Positions 42,613 through 56,965 of a stretch of DNA of 64,000 nt are shown in pieces. The stretch is from Colius striatus (Eukaryota; Chordata; Aves; Coliiformes; Coliidae): assembly GCF_028858725.1 (NCBI RefSeq), contig NC_084759.1:179023770-179087769 (forward strand). The letters are read 5' to 3'. The translations under genes were made by a program, and so were the position numbers. A model generated the notes under the pieces. It saw nothing but the letters and a program-made list of their open reading frames with translations, had not been told where the DNA came from and ran no database searches. How positions within the stretch are numbered: position 1 is the stretch's first letter; every line of letters starts with the position of its first letter.

Positions 42613-44050
42613 TTCCTTGGACTTAATTGGACATTTCAGTTTTGGCACCCAAAGTGCAAAGAATCCCGATGCACAATGTTGCCTGAACAAGTATGGTTGG
42701 TTTTGGCATAGTTTGCTCTGGAGTATGAGCCAGGAATGGGATCAGGGCTCCTCAATAGGCAGACAGGCTGCAGGTAAGCTGTGGTGTTAGTGACAGATCT
42801 TTTAAGCTTTCCAGTTTTCCTTTCTTTCACATGACAAATTGCTGAATTGAAAACATGGACATACAATTCCTATATATTGAGACATATAGACTGTGGAATT
42901 TGTAGTGTCTGACCCCTTCAAGGACAGCTGTATATATCAGGGCATGGAAAGAAAGAAAACTACTTTGGTAATAAGTGCTGGTCAAAGGAAGGTGATTGCT
43001 ATGGGAAGGTTTAAAACAGGCACTGGAGAGAAATCTGAGCTAAGCTTGTCAGGACGCAATACAGACTTTTTCCACTAGGTGGTGGAAATCTGCCACCATC
43101 CAGAGCTTTAAAAAAAGCAGGAAAAACCCAACGTAATTATGAAGGGCAGGCTGAATTAAGATGGAAAATAGCTGTAATAACAGCTTACGATGTATCGATT
43201 AAAATGAGTTCTCTGCCTGTCGAAGAGACAATCATAGAAAATTATTCTTAATGCTATCCCTGACACAAAGGCAAAAATGTCAGTTAGGGAGGTTTTCTGA
43301 TGTTTTAGAAAAGGAAATGAAAGGATAATTTAATCTAAATGAATTCTCTCACCCTCTACAGAAGGACTGTCATCTGTAATTTCAGACCATAGGAACTCGG
43401 GAAACAAATCTCTCATGCATTTATTTATCTTCAACTGCCAAAATGTATTTTTTAAATTAGTAATTTTAATTAGCATGCTTCATAGATCTCCCACAGCCCA
43501 GGACTCGCTACCATGTGAACATTGTTTCTAAAGGTATCCTCATGGTGGCAGCAAAACAATCAATTATTTAGCAACAACAGATTTTAAAATGATACAATAT
43601 TCTGTTGTTCTTGGCATAATTTGAAGCTGGAACAGCAGAGACAAAGCACATGCTCTGGTGCTAACATCACAGAAGGAACAAGGATTTGCAAAGTCACTGG
43701 CTTCTAATACAGCACCAACAGACAAGTGCTGCAGACTTTATTCCACCCTTCCTCCTTCAAAGCTATTCCCAAGCTGTACCTGACATACGATTCATGTTTT
43801 AAGATGAAAACAACTATCACAGACACAGTTTTCAAAGGTATTGAGGACCTACTCTTTTCACTAAGATTCATGGCTGTTATCTCAGTGGCAATTCACACAT
43901 CCTCTTGAATGAAATCATCAACACACCATTTTGGGGGAAAAAAAACCCCTGATAGTGAGATATCTGGTTTAAAGAAGCTGTCATTTGGATAGTGAGTTTA
44001 CCCCTCATTTAGTGAACAGAGTGCAGTAAGTGATGTTAAAGCAAGAATGC
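42613..44050. other. Intergenic DNA between CR1 copies
   Basis: AT-rich, no supported exon or repeat. Confidence 0.6.
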
Positions 44051-44826
44051 CAGAATGATAGGAGTTGGAAAGGACCTCTAGAGATCATCTAGTCCAGCCC
44101 CCTGGGAAAGCATGTCCACCTGCTTTAGATGCACCGGAATGTGTCAAGGTGGGTATTGAAAATGACCAGAGAAGGAGACTCCACCTCCTCGCTGGGCAGC
44201 CTGTGCCAGGGCTTCCTCACCCTCACAAGAAAGAAGTTTCTCCTCATGTTCAAGTGGAACTTGCTGTGTTCCAGCTTATGCCCGTTACCCCTTGTCCTGA
44301 CACTGGGCACTGCAGAGAAAAGATACCCCAACCTCTTGAGACCTGCCCTTTAGGTATTTACAAGTGTTGATAAGGTCCCCCACTCAGTCTTCTCCAGGCT
44401 AAACAGCTCCAGGTCTTGCAGCTTTTCCTTCTAAGAAAGATGCTCCAGTGTCTTCCTCACCTTTGTAGCCCTCCACTAGACTCACTCCAGCAGTTCCCTG
44501 TCCTTCTCGAGCTGGGGAGCCCAGAAGTGGACACAGTACTCCAGATGAGGCCTCACCAGGGTAGATGGGGAGGAAAACCTCCCTTGACCTCTGGCCACAC
44601 TCTTCTTAAAGCACCCTAGAGTACCAGTGGTCTTGTTGGCCACGAGGGCACATTGCTGGCTCATGTTCAGTTTATTGTCAACCAGGACTCCCAGGTTTCT
44701 CTCTGCAGAGCTGCTCTCCAGAAGGTCAATCCTCAGCCTGTACTGGGAAATGGGGTTATGTCTCTTCAGGTGCAGGACTCTGCACTTGACCTTATTGAAC
44801 GTTATGAGGTTCCTCTCTGTCCAACT
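44051..44826 (-). mobile_element. CR1 LINE, 5'-truncated, about 0.78 kb, minus strand
   Basis: The 3' end block (GTTGGAAAGGACCTCTAGAG, TCATCTAGTCCAGCCCCCTG) is at the low end. The minus strand encodes RT C-terminal fragments such as [20 protein letters not shown] and SVRTRGNGHKLEHSKFHLNM in broken frames. It is more diverged than the copies at 41.6, 50.4 and 52.2 kb and lacks clear octamer tails, suggesting an older insertion. Confidence 0.93.
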
Positions 44827-47409
44827 GAGCATACTGGGTTCACTTTCTGATCCCTTTTATCAGACCCTATGTTGCATGCATCCAATCTCATAAATTACAA
44901 CCAGCATTTGCATCTTGTGGTCTGGAAAAGAGTGGGACTCAAACACAGCCCTGATATGCTTACATGTAGTGCTATCATTATGAATCTTGAGTTCTGCTGA
45001 TCACACAGAAGTCTTTCTTCATTTATTCATAGACAGACCAGTCTTGCTGTTGAATTTCTTGATTTCTTCTCAGCATTTATCATAGAAGTGGCTACCAGCG
45101 GGTGCTAAAAGGCTGAACCCTTCACAATGCTGGGATAAGCTTTCAGTTAACGAGTCACAGCTAATCACTGCTTTTCTGGTCCTGCTAAGGAGGGTCACAT
45201 CAACTCCACTTCTTTATGTCATTGCCAGGGAATATGATTTTGCCATCTGATGTCTCTCCTTGACCTGTCTGTCTGATCTCTGGGCAGTCTACATGTTCCG
45301 TGGGTACACCGCTAATCTGTAGTTGTGGCAGTATCAATCTTACTTCTGCTGCTTCTTTTCTCCTGCTTTATCCAGTCAGTGACTGGATTTGGATCAATCC
45401 TAGGAAAATATCTTGACTAGTATATAGCAATTAGACCTTTTTCCCTGCATTACAATATCTCTTACATTTGTTGTTTCCAGAACATCAAACTGTTTATCTT
45501 CATGCTCTCAGTTTTCTATACATATACCACATTCAGTTAAAATTTACCTTCAGCATTGCTGTTGATAAGATGAATGGTGACTGAAAATAGCCTAATAACA
45601 AGCTTGCCCTGCTGGAACAGGGATGCTCTGTGTGACCTGCTATACCAACAGGTCATTTTACCTCTGCAGTAGCTCTACCATTAGAGATGTTTACACAGGA
45701 AACAGCCTCCAGCAACTTCTGTTCTTCATCCCATAAACCTCATGTTCATTCTGTGGAGCAGAGAGAGATGTGTCAAGTTCCTAGCTGGCTAAATAATTTA
45801 AAATACACATAACAAATGCTAGAAATAGCAGTATTTCTTTATACATATACATATAAACAGGCAGTTTTGTTTCCTTTATGAGGCTTAGTGGATTACAAAA
45901 TTAAGCTGTACTGTGTAGTTAATGTGTCCAGGGCACTATCAGGAGAATTTTGAAAAAGAAATTCACAGCCAATTGGAAAACAATCCAGAAAACATGTTGG
46001 CCATGAAATCCAACACTGGAAGAGGGCTTGCTCAATCCTGTTTAAGAGCCTTTCTTATCATCTGTCCTTTCTATGGATAAAGTGTTCCAGGAAACCTGGT
46101 TACACTTATGTGCAGCCTGATTGCCAAAAAGAAAAGCAGCAAACTAGTGTAAAATACTCTTCCATGAGTTAGCCACTGATGTGCTTGGGTGATTACTGAA
46201 GTTGATATGCTTTTACTATGTTGTTTTTGAGGTGAATATTTGGTTGTTGCTCAACTGAAATCTTACCAAACAAGCGTGCTGGTTACGTATACATTACAAT
46301 AAGAAGTCCTGATCAGAGCTGAAATGAAGCGCATTAGAGAGAAGTGGCAGAAAATCTCAAGTTTGGTAGCAATACTCAGATATAGCCATAACTACAGTAC
46401 TTTTCTGCTATTAAAAGTCTAGTTTCCTGGGTGTTTTTTACAGACTACTGATAAACACGGTAAATAACGTTGTGGTGGAAATGCTAATAAAGGAGGTGGT
46501 TACTCCCTTTTTATTTGGTTCAATTTGGTTGAAAAAGCTGTTTGAAAAACTGAAGACAGCCTCTTATTTTTTGTCCTGTCTAAATATAAGGAGCAGAAAC
46601 TGTGCATTCCACAGATACTCTCTAATAATTTCCAGAAATCCATTATTCATTAAATGTTACAGCTAATTTTAAGTCTCTCATTTTGCAGTGTTATCCTTCA
46701 CCCTCAAAAATGTAATATCACTTACATAAAGGTTATTTTAGAGGCTTCTATTACACAAAATCACATTAGCAATCCAAACCATTTTGCCTCTGTGCACAGA
46801 CTTCCAGCCAGGACAATATTATTAAAATGCAGAAGTTATAGTTCTTTTCTTCAACTTTATTTGCCTTTTAATGGTCCTGGTAAAGTACTGCTTCATTTCT
46901 AAATGCTTCCCATCATGAAAATGGAATATATCAACACTAAATTGTCTCGACTCAGCTGGTTTGGGTACACCTGCAGCGTCATCTCTCTCAGACTGTAGTG
47001 CTCACCCAAGACAGTAAGTAGCACAGGGGCAGGCCTGTGCTGAATGTTGAACTGTAACAGCTGCATTTCTCTGAGAATGCACACTAGTTAGTTTTAAGGT
47101 AGGGTTCTCATAGCTTTATGAATTAGGCATTTGGCTGCAGAAGAGACAAACTTCAGAGTCTATGATACTAATTGCCACAATGTGATTCTAATCTCAGGAT
47201 TCAGGGCAAGCTCAGTTCCAAGTAATGGCATTATACCTATGCAGCTTACAGGTTCTTTTGTAAATCAGTGAGCATATGCCACCTGTTTTATATAACTTCT
47301 CTGTGAAGTGTAATGTACCTTACTCAGCACTTATTAGACCCTATCTACATCCAGTGTTAGGCATTCCAATACAAGGACCCTGATAAAGTAGTGTGGGTTC
47401 AGCAGAAAG
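44827..47409. other. Intergenic DNA between CR1 copies
   Basis: No exon or repeat recognised. Confidence 0.6.
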
Positions 47410-47812
47410 TCACAAGGACAGTCAGTGGCCAGAGCACCTGCTCTGGGAGGAGAAGCTGAAGGAAGGGGGCTCCTTCCATCAGGAGGAGGGATGGCTTTGG
47501 GAGCACCTAATAACATCCTGCCGGTAGCTGTGGGAAACATATCAAGAGACAGACTCTTCAAAGCAGTACATAGCAGGAGGATGAGAGACAAAGAACAGGG
47601 TTCTGACTGGAGATAAGGTGAACTTTTTTCCTATGAGAACAATTGGCCACTGGAACAGGCTCAGCTGCAGTCTGTCTTGGAACTTGTCAAGAAGCGACTG
47701 GTTAAATCCTTGAGCAACCCAGTCTGAGCTCACAGGTGACCCTGCTTTGAGGAGAAAGGTTGGACTATAGACTTCCTGAGGCCTCTTTCAATCCAAGTTA
47801 CCCTGTGGTCTT
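47410..47812 (+). mobile_element. Older CR1 LINE 3' fragment, plus strand
   Basis: Diverged match to the CR1 3' region: blocks resembling AGGAGGATGAGAGACAAAGA, GGAACAGGCTCAGCTGCAGT, GACCCTGCTTTGAGGAG and GGTTGGACTATAGACTTCC. The decay and different 3' end mark a different, older CR1 subfamily than the minus-strand copies. Confidence 0.8.
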
Positions 47813-50440
47813 GTTTGTTGAAACATTTGTTGAAATTTTTAATTCCTGTATGTATCACAAGGCAGGTTTTCAGTGAAGTGGTCTTTGGTTTGATCCACCA
47901 CTGAGAGGCATTGTTAGTGCCCAATAACCCTGGTGGCTCAAGATCAGTTTGCCAGGATTCCCAGGAAAGTATGGATTGCAGTCTCATTGCTAAATGGATC
48001 ATGGAATTAGGTGGTTTGCTGGAAAGTCTTCTTAGGGATTCCTCTAGCACACAGCACTGTAACATTGGAGCTGCTTCTCTGAAGAGAGGCACAGCAACAG
48101 CAACCTGGAGAAATTGTTTTTTATCCATTCTTCCTAGTCTGATGTTATTCATTAGCCCCCATTGTAAAAGAGTTGCTAAACCAGTTGACTCTCGTGATAC
48201 ATACCTTTTCTTTTCCCAGGTCTATTATTAGTGTAAGCTCTTTGCAGTAGGGGCTATTTGTTATTTTGTGTTCATATTTTGTTAGAACAAAGCAAATTCA
48301 AATTTAGCTGCTCTTGGGTATCATAATAAACCCACTAAATTATATTCAAGTCAGAAGGATGTACAATATACCTGTGTATTAGTGGTTGTTGTTGCAATTT
48401 GCTTGGAGCAAGAAGGAGAAAGCGATCAAGATACCTAGAAGACAGAGCACTTCATATGTTAGAGTGCTGTAAAGCCAATCACTCAGACTGGCTGCTTCAG
48501 ACCTGTGGTGTTTTGGTAAGGGAGGAATTGGCACCTCTGAGCTGTGAACTGGGGAGATACTCAAAAGACAGGAAGAAAGTGAGAAGTGGAATAATGGTAC
48601 TTGCCTAATTTCTATATATTTAAATGACTGTCCATGTTTGAAACAGAAAATGATAACACCTATTCAAATAGGAGTATGAGTGTGGAATGCAAGATAAAAG
48701 TATGAGATGGGTCAGTAATAATGATACAGTTGGATCATTACAATTTGTTTTCGTATGTGGGTTTTCTGAGAGGCTTGGGATATGCATGAGTGGAATTACT
48801 AGATAGGTGTGTGTGGCTGTGTGGAGCATTGTGATGCTTTGGGAGCTGAAGAAATAACATTAAAAAAAAAAGAAAAAGTATCTATTGTACTCTTACTTCT
48901 GGAAAAGGGAGCCAATGAGAGTACACTGCCAACTTTAATTCTAGCATTTTCTAGTTTCTGAGGACCTGAAATTGAAACGTGGATATTCTTTTGCCACAGG
49001 CTTTTTTGTGTTACACACAGACATATGCATGCCTGTGGGAATACTCAAATGCACATATGCAAAATCTATTAAATCAGTGCACATCTAAACACCTAAAATA
49101 ATAAAGTAAAAAAGTTATTGCTCTTCCTAAATGCCTTTGATCTTACAGATAGGGTTGCAAAACAGATTAAAGGAACCAGCATTGTAGGTTGATACAGATG
49201 TAACATTTAATCTTAACATCTGCTTTTTTAAGAAAAGTGATCACATTTCAATCTTACAAAAAATGCTTCTATCCAATGGAGGAAGTTTTACACTAGTCTG
49301 AAAGATTGCTTGGTAAGCATGAGACAAATCCCAGGTGTTAAGTGTTGTATCTGACAATTTAATACACGATGGGAAACTGCAAACTGAACATGTTATAGGA
49401 ACAATTTTCTTATATTTCAAGGTTCAGAATCCCATAAATCTCTTCTTAAATTAATGCTTACAAGAAATGGTTTCACCTGCTTCAGTACTGAAAATAGCTA
49501 CTGATAACTTTTTTTTCTTGCTACCAGGAAGCCAATTTCAAGAACTATTTATTTATTTATTTATTTATATTTATTAGTCCTCCTGGTCTTAATCTCACCA
49601 TACAAATGAAGAGAAATACCTGTACCCACAGATAGTGAGGATGACTTTGACATAGTTACAGGTAAGTCATGGGATTTTCTGGTTTGTTCTATCAGCTCTC
49701 AACCAATGCCAACAATAATTTGAAATATTTTTGCATAGATTGCTATCATGTGTAAGATCATAGACACCAACCATTATGCAAAGCCAGAAGAGACGTGGCC
49801 ACGACGTGGCCAGGTGCTTAAATACTGAATGCAAGATTTCATCAAACCTCTGTAGATTTATGTTGTGCTAAAAAGTTTTGATTTTTAAGATTTTTTGCTT
49901 TATCACATCTGGGCTAGTAAAAACTTGAACTTATATGATCACATTGCTTCTTTCAGGTAATGCTTTTCCCTAATGCAGGCAGCAAGAGTTTTGCCACTGA
50001 CCTCAGAAATTTTCACCCAGTTATGTCTAGAGTTAGGTCCATGGAGGATCTGGGAAACTTGCCCAGTGACTAAAGTTAGATATATTCTCCTTGTGGCTCC
50101 TGGAAATGTTTGTTCTGCCTGAAACACTGTATTCCCTAAACGGCACAGGAAAATGTCAGTTGAGGCAACGTACACAGAAAGCCTTGATTAGGAGCGTGGA
50201 CTTAGAGCTGTATCTAGCTGTATCCTATTAGCAATGCTCTAGATTCATTGTTCCATATGTTCTTCTTAGACTTGTGTCTTGAATTTGTATTTGAGTCATG
50301 AAATATTCACTCTAGATATGCAGTACCCAAACTGTAAAAAAAGAACAATGTTAGAGGGAAAGGGAGAAAGAAAATGAGTCTGACAGGAAAGGTGAAATGA
50401 AGAATATGGCTGTATTACTGGGACAGTGAAACAGAGCAAT
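47813..50440. other. Intergenic DNA between CR1 copies, with a TTTA microsatellite
   Basis: No exon supported. A (TTTA)n run of about seven units lies at 49547-49575. A 35-bp stretch near 49790 has a small internal repeat of ACGTGGCC. Confidence 0.6.
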
Positions 50441-50943
50441 CATAGAATCATGGAATGGTAGGGGTTGTAAAGAGACCTTTAGCAATCATCTAGTCCAACC
50501 CCACTGCAAAAGCAGGTCAGCGTAGATCGGGTCACATAGGAACATGTCCAGGCGGGTCTTGAAGAACGCCAAGGAAGGAGACTCCACAACCCCTCTGGGC
50601 AGCCTGTGCCAGGGCTCCATCACCTGAACAGTGAAATAGTTTTTTCTTATATTTAAGAAGAACTTTTTGTGTTCCAGCTTCATCCCATTACCCCTTGTCC
50701 TGTTACTATCTACTATAGAAAAGAGGGACGTCCCAACCTCCTGACACCCACCCTTTAGATATTTATAAATGTCAATAAGATCTCCCCTCAGTCTCCTCTT
50801 CTCCAGACTAAACAGCCCCAGTTCCTGCAGCCTTTCCTCATATGAAAGATGTTCCAGTCCCCTGATCATCTTGGTCGCCCTGTGCTGGACTCTCTCCAGA
50901 AGTTCTCTGTCCCTCTTGAGCTGAGGAGCCCAGCAGTCCAAAT
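50441..50943 (-). mobile_element. CR1 LINE 3' fragment, about 0.5 kb, minus strand
   Basis: CATAGAATCATGG octamer-derived tail at the low end. On the minus strand the end of ORF2 is open from [20 protein letters not shown] to LLLQWGWTR stop, about 150 codons, covering the complete C-terminus. Truncated at its 5' end near 50943. Confidence 0.95.
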
Positions 50944-52221
50944 TAGTTAATGCATTGCCAGCTCTCATCTGGGATATCTGGATCATTCACTATTCAGAAG
51001 AAAACTGTGATAAGCCTTAGGTTTCAACATATGAACAGACTTAAAACAAACTTTGCAGGACTTTCTTGGTGCACTCATTCATCCGTTAAAAACGTTTTGC
51101 CAAGGCTTCAGGTCCTGGAAGACCTCTGAGTCACTTTTGATGTGATTTTGGGGAAAGTTTTAATAATAAAAAATATTTCGATTGTATAAATAAAATCATT
51201 CTTTAGATCTAAATCTTGAACCATTGCCCTTTCTCTGCTTTTTTGAAATCCAGAGACTGTTAAAAATTTATTCAAATGTTCAGTGCTGTGGCGAATATTT
51301 TAGCATCCTAAAATCTCACTTGCAAGTGTAGTTTCAGGCTTTTGTTTTATTGATATTTTTCCAGAAATTTTTTCATAAAGATTTTTAAAGATTTGGAAGA
51401 TCTAGCTTTATATGTGAATGAAATGTATATTAAAAGTCCTGGAAATTATATTAAAGTACAGTCAGTCAAATTTAAACAAAAATAAATTAAGGCAGGATGA
51501 GACTAATTCTACTTTATCAAATCTATTTTAAAAAAAAAATATATTTTGGTATGATGGGATTTTTATCCAAAGCTGCATTATACTTTATTGGCTACAAATG
51601 ATAGTGTATTTACATTAGAATAGGACATTGAGTCAGCCACAGTATGTGAATTGTTACAAAAGAAAGGAAATGAATACATTAAGGACAACTTAGCTGCAGG
51701 TTATTGCTTTACAGTGTTTTTCCATCTATGCCTTTTTATGTAGAAATAACTAAGGAGCTCAATCACCGTAAGCCTAGGAATGCCTTTTGAATTTTAAACA
51801 ACAAACAAATGAAAATAGCTGATTCAGTTTTGTGTTTTTATTATTTCTCCATGACAACTATTTCTAAACTGGAAGTTTGAAGGATCTGAAAATGTCATGC
51901 ATATCCACCATTCTGAGCCACCTCAGTTTTGATGCAAATTTAATGGAAATTCGTTTCTGGTATCGCTTTCTGCTTCCTATCAAATGTTGTAAGAAAAAGC
52001 TCTCTTCTAATACCAGAGCTGCCTTCTTTTTGGTGTATTCTCTGACTTCAGTGGCCATTAGATGGTAACTGTCCAGCCCAAAGTTGTTCTTCCTCAGACA
52101 TTTCTATGACGTACAGTTTGTGCAGAGCAGTCATGGAGACGTTGAGTTGCTGAGGATATTGCTGGATGGAAGATGTTACATTCAAGAGAGCTCTCACTTT
52201 GGGAAGAAAAAAAGGATATCA
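50944..52221. other. Intergenic DNA between CR1 copies
   Basis: Very AT-rich, no supported feature. Confidence 0.6.
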
Positions 52222-53025
52222 CAGAATCATAGAATCATAGACTGATAGGGTTGGAAGGGGCCTTTAGAGATCATCTAGTCCAACCCCCCTGCAGAAGCAG
52301 GTCAACATAGATCAGGTTACATAGGAACATGTCCAGGCAGGTCTTGAAGAACTCCAAGGAAGGAGACTCCACAATCCCTCTGGGCAGCCTGTGCCACTGC
52401 TCCGTCACCTGAACAGTGAAATAGTTTTTTCTTAGGTTTAATTGGAACTTTTTGTGTTCCAGCTTCATCCCATTACCCCTTGTCCTGTCACTAGGTACCA
52501 TCAAAATAAAGGATGCCTCAACCTCCTGACACCCACTCTTTAGGTATTTGTAAATGTTAATAAGATCTCCCCTCAGCCTCCTCTTCTCAAGACTAAACAG
52601 CCCCAGTTCCCACAGCCTTTCCTCATATGAAAGATGTTCCATTTCCCTGATCATCTTGGTGGCCCTGTGCTGGACTCTCTCCAGAAGTTCCCTGTCCCTC
52701 TTGAGCTGGAGAGCCCAGAACTGGACACAGTACTCCAGATGAGGCCTCACCAGGGCAGAGTAGAGGAGGAGAAGAACCTCCCTCGACCTGCTGGCCACAC
52801 TCTTCTTGATGCATCCCAGGATGCCATTGGCCTTCTTGGCCATGAGGGCACATTGCTGGCTCATGTTTAGTTTATTATCAATCAGAACTCCCAGATCTCT
52901 CTCTGCAGAGCTGCTCTCCAGCAGGTTGACTCCCAGCCTGTACTGGTGCATGGGGTTGTTCCTTCCCAGATGCAGGACTCTGCACTTGTCCTTGTTGAAC
53001 CTCATGAGGTTCCTCTCTGCCCAAC
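52222..53025 (-). mobile_element. CR1 LINE, 5'-truncated, about 0.8 kb, minus strand
   Basis: It begins at the low end with intact octamers (CAGAATCATAGAATCATAG) and the canonical 3' block. The minus strand has an uninterrupted 244-codon frame (52271-53005) from [20 protein letters not shown] to the natural C-terminus LLLQGGWTR. This is the best-preserved CR1 here and probably the youngest insertion. It lacks the catalytic part of the RT, so it is inactive. Confidence 0.96.
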
Positions 53026-56000
53026 ATCAACTACCAGTTAAGTGATGTTTTCTAATGATGTGTGTCATCACAGTGATGCAAAGGAAATAAAACATCCTGC
53101 TACATCTTGTAAACATAAAATAACAGGCTTCATCCACTATACACCAGAAATATCCAGTGCAATTCTTCTTCTATTGGCTGAATTACTGCAGTTGCACAGA
53201 AAAAAAGGAAGAGGTGTGAGCTGGGCATTGTACTTTTATTATCTATGTAAAGACCAGATTTGAACAGAGAGGCTACAGCCAAAAGAGAGCACTGTCTATT
53301 GGTAAGCAATGTTGTGCTTGTTTTCACTCTAGAAAATTTGGGAAGGGCTTTATTATGTGTAATATACAATGAGGCCTATTCCTCACTGTCATGTGTAAGC
53401 TGTAGTCATTTGGCCAGTTCAAAGTGGATGCTGATAGTTTTCATTTAGGTTTGTTACCATTTCACTCTCACAGCACGCAGGTCACCGTGGGAAATGCTGA
53501 GGTGGAAAGGGTAATTAAGTAAAGTAAGGTATGTATAAGCTAGGGAGAAGGGAAGGTCTTATAATAAAGGAGACATCTTTGTATTATAGTACATATATTG
53601 GAGATTCAGTTTTCCTGTTCTTTCCCAGGAAAGCATCGATTCAATCACATTTTTGTAAGCAAGGAGAATAGAATACAACACAACCCTTCATAATGTTTTA
53701 TAAATTTTATTGGACACTTAACTAGTAATCTTAGGAGATAATTCCTGGTCATTTCCCAATGCCCTTTATAGTCCTCTGTTCAAAGGGCAAGAATATTCAG
53801 AGAAAACAAAATACAAATCTGATATTTTTCTGCTAGAGGTCTGCACTGTTTAATCACATTAGGAAATCCATTAAAATTCATGGCCATCTTAGCAGATGCA
53901 TAGATAGCAGCTGCTGTCCCCTACACTTCATGGATCTGTGCAAGCCATTTACTAGCAAGTAATGGTTATTATGCTGGCATTTTTTCTGTTTGCAGTTACT
54001 TTCTGTTTCTACCAAAATCTTTCTGAGGCTACAGAATTAGAAACTCTTTTTCCTACTTGTGTGTAAACATATATTTTCCATGTTTATATTTAAAATGATA
54101 TGTTAAGTTTAATAATGCAATTGTAGGAATGCTTGAGATATTGGTATTGTTTTAATTTTTCCTGTTACTTATTTTCATACATGAAAAACAGTTATGACTT
54201 TGAAGCATATCTATAAATCAGGCTAAACATTCTTGGTTTTGCAATTCTAGAGAACAAAGTATAATCACTAGTTTGTCTGTAATGAAGAAATCTGCATGGG
54301 TTTGGAAGGAAACAGCTTTCAGTACCAAACAAACCCCTTTTAACAGAAAAAAAGAAAGGCACGTGTCAGTATATTTGGGCTACTGCAATTATACTTTACA
54401 GATGTTTGAAACTCTGATTACAATATTAAATTAGCATTAATTTTTTTTTTCTTTTCTCTGAGTGGCAGTCTACAGAGAGCAAGTTATACTTTGGAAACAA
54501 AACAGATGTGAATGTTAGACAAGAATAGAAGGACTACATGAATAAGCAGGTACTAGTTAGAGAGAATCAGCATCACGTCATGTCCAGGGCATTGACTCAA
54601 GATTAGCAAATAAGTTAGATCCCCTCATCTCCATGGCTTGTGAGGGCCACACTAGAGCAGCCCAGGCTCAGCCTGATGCATGCCTGAGTAGAGGCAGCTA
54701 ATCAAAGCTGGATAGCAGAGTACTGTAGTCCTCTTACATAACAACTGTAAGTTTAAGCATCCAACAACAGATATCTGGCACGTTATCAAACACAGAATGG
54801 AAACCTCTGGCAACATTATATTAAAGCAGTGCTTCAAGGACCTTTCATCCTTTGGTCTGTCAGTTATGCTATAAAAGAAGCATCTACCATGTTGGAAATG
54901 ATGAAGTCTGGTTGTCTCAGCTCAGCTTCACAGGATGGTGTAAAGAAGTAAAGACGCATCCTTTCCTTAGCCAAATGCAGCAGTTTCAGAAGTTCCTTCC
55001 TTTGTTGGGCCTTTTTGGATGCTGATTCAAGGGGTTCACAAATATCTATTTAGCCCTCTGCTTAAGACATAAAAATATATGTCTGTTTGGCCACTTGCAC
55101 TGGTAGACTGCCCTTTAACCTAAGAATTTGTAGGACAGTCTTTTAGTTGAAACTCTGAATTTTGTCTTTACCTGGCTTTGTCCATGTTGCTTGGGTCCTT
55201 CTGGACAATGATATGAGAGGGCAGGGTATTAACAACTTATGGGCAGAGCTTTAGTACAAATCAGGAGGCAAAGCTGTATGCTTCTCATCCTCATCCAAAA
55301 GATGAGGATCCATACTTACATGGACAGTTCAAAGAGTAGAGTCAGAAAGCAGCATTTGTTTTCAAATATCAGGAAGAGGCTGCAGATAGGAACTGCTATC
55401 AGAGGAGCAATCTAATATTGAAGGAAGGTTTGCAAGACCAGGTGCTCCAGCACCGAAAACCAATCAATACCGGAATGAAAAGCTGCAGGTTATCTCAGCT
55501 TTTCTGTCCTGTTTTGTACATACTTGTTTTGGTTTATCTTCACAAAACAAAATTAGAATTCAATAGCAATAGCAGAAGCTGCAGTTGCAGTCTCTAACTT
55601 TTCCTTTTTGCCCCTCAAATAGGACACCACCTACTCTCTAAAAGGCAACTAAAAAGAAAGCATGTAATTCATGCTTAAATCGTTCAGTTGCTAGCACTTT
55701 TCATTTCCCCTCTTCACTATCTGTGCCTTTGATAAAGAGAACAAAAGATTTTTAATGGCAGCCAACAGTAACCAGGCTTCAGTATCAAACTGACAGATTA
55801 TATACAACTATTGAATTTCATATTGTGTGTTAACACTTCTAATTCTCAAAGTCTGTGCACAGCATCAAAATGAATCCAACAGCTCTAAAGGACTAATATA
55901 TTGCCTTTCAGTATTGAAGCAAATTTTGGTCCGTGGACATCAGTTTTATTCTGACTGTATCTGTCTTACTATGACCAAACTAACAGACTCTTCAGTCTCA

Positions 56001-56869
56001 TGCTCCTATGCTCCCCACACACCCCACCATAACAGTAGTACTGTTACAGCCAGGAAGCCTAGGCATGTAAGATAAGTAAGGCTTGCAGGGAAAGGTGACA
56101 TCTTTTAACAAAAGCCTGCTTACAGTGGGAATAGCTGAGAGCACTACAACTGAATGTAGAAAAGCCCATGTGCTAATCTGAGATATTTCCAACTGATAGG
56201 GGCAATTTCTCATTTCCAGAACCATCAACAGGCTTTAGAGTGATGCTCTCCTACATTTTTAACCTGCTCAGAGAAGACCTTCATCGTAGAGCTATGCACT
56301 TAAGTTCAAGAATGTAAAGAAGGTCAAGAATGTTCACCAAGTCATCCCATGAACAGGATAGAAGAAATGCCTGGTCTCTGGATCTCCAAAAGGTGGGAAA
56401 TTCTCAGCCCTATCAAAATTATGACACATCTCAGCCTGACCAAAAATAGGCATTAAAATATCCAGGAGACATTATTGTAGACAGCCTTGTATTTATAATC
56501 CTATCCCTACTATGGCAACTTTGCAGCAGCATTAAGAAGCCATCACAGACCTTCTTGAACCTTAACCATGAAGCAGTTTCGCTGTTTTTAAATATCTTTT
56601 TTCAAAATATTGAAGTAGTTAGAGAACAGTATTGTTCAAAGATTAATTTGCTGCTGAGATTGTTTATGCAAACTATATCTTCTGTTGAGTACTTTAATGT
56701 TTTAGTGAGTCATATTGCAATTACATGTTTCCCCTTAGTTAGATGACAGTAATTAGCTGTGCTACAGGAAATTACCTAAATGGAAAATTTTATGTTGGTT
56801 TCCTACAAATTTATAGAATATATCATGCAAATGGTTTTTCTATGCAGTTGAGAGATACCAGTCTTCTCT

Positions 56870-56965
56870 CTCACCCCAGTTTTACACTGTTTTGAATCTA
56901 TTGACTTCAGGAGTGCTATGCACGATTTACCCAGAAATGGCTTTTATCTCCAAATGAGAACAGAA
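56870..56965. repeat. Possible ancient amniote interspersed-repeat relic
   Basis: Words such as TTTTACACTGTTTTGAA, TTGACTTCAGGAGTGCTATG and GATTTACCCAGAAATGG resemble the 'TTTACACC...TTGACTTCA.TGGAGT...GATTTACACCAG' pattern common in old amniote LINE/SINE 3' ends. Too decayed to assign a family. Confidence 0.3.
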
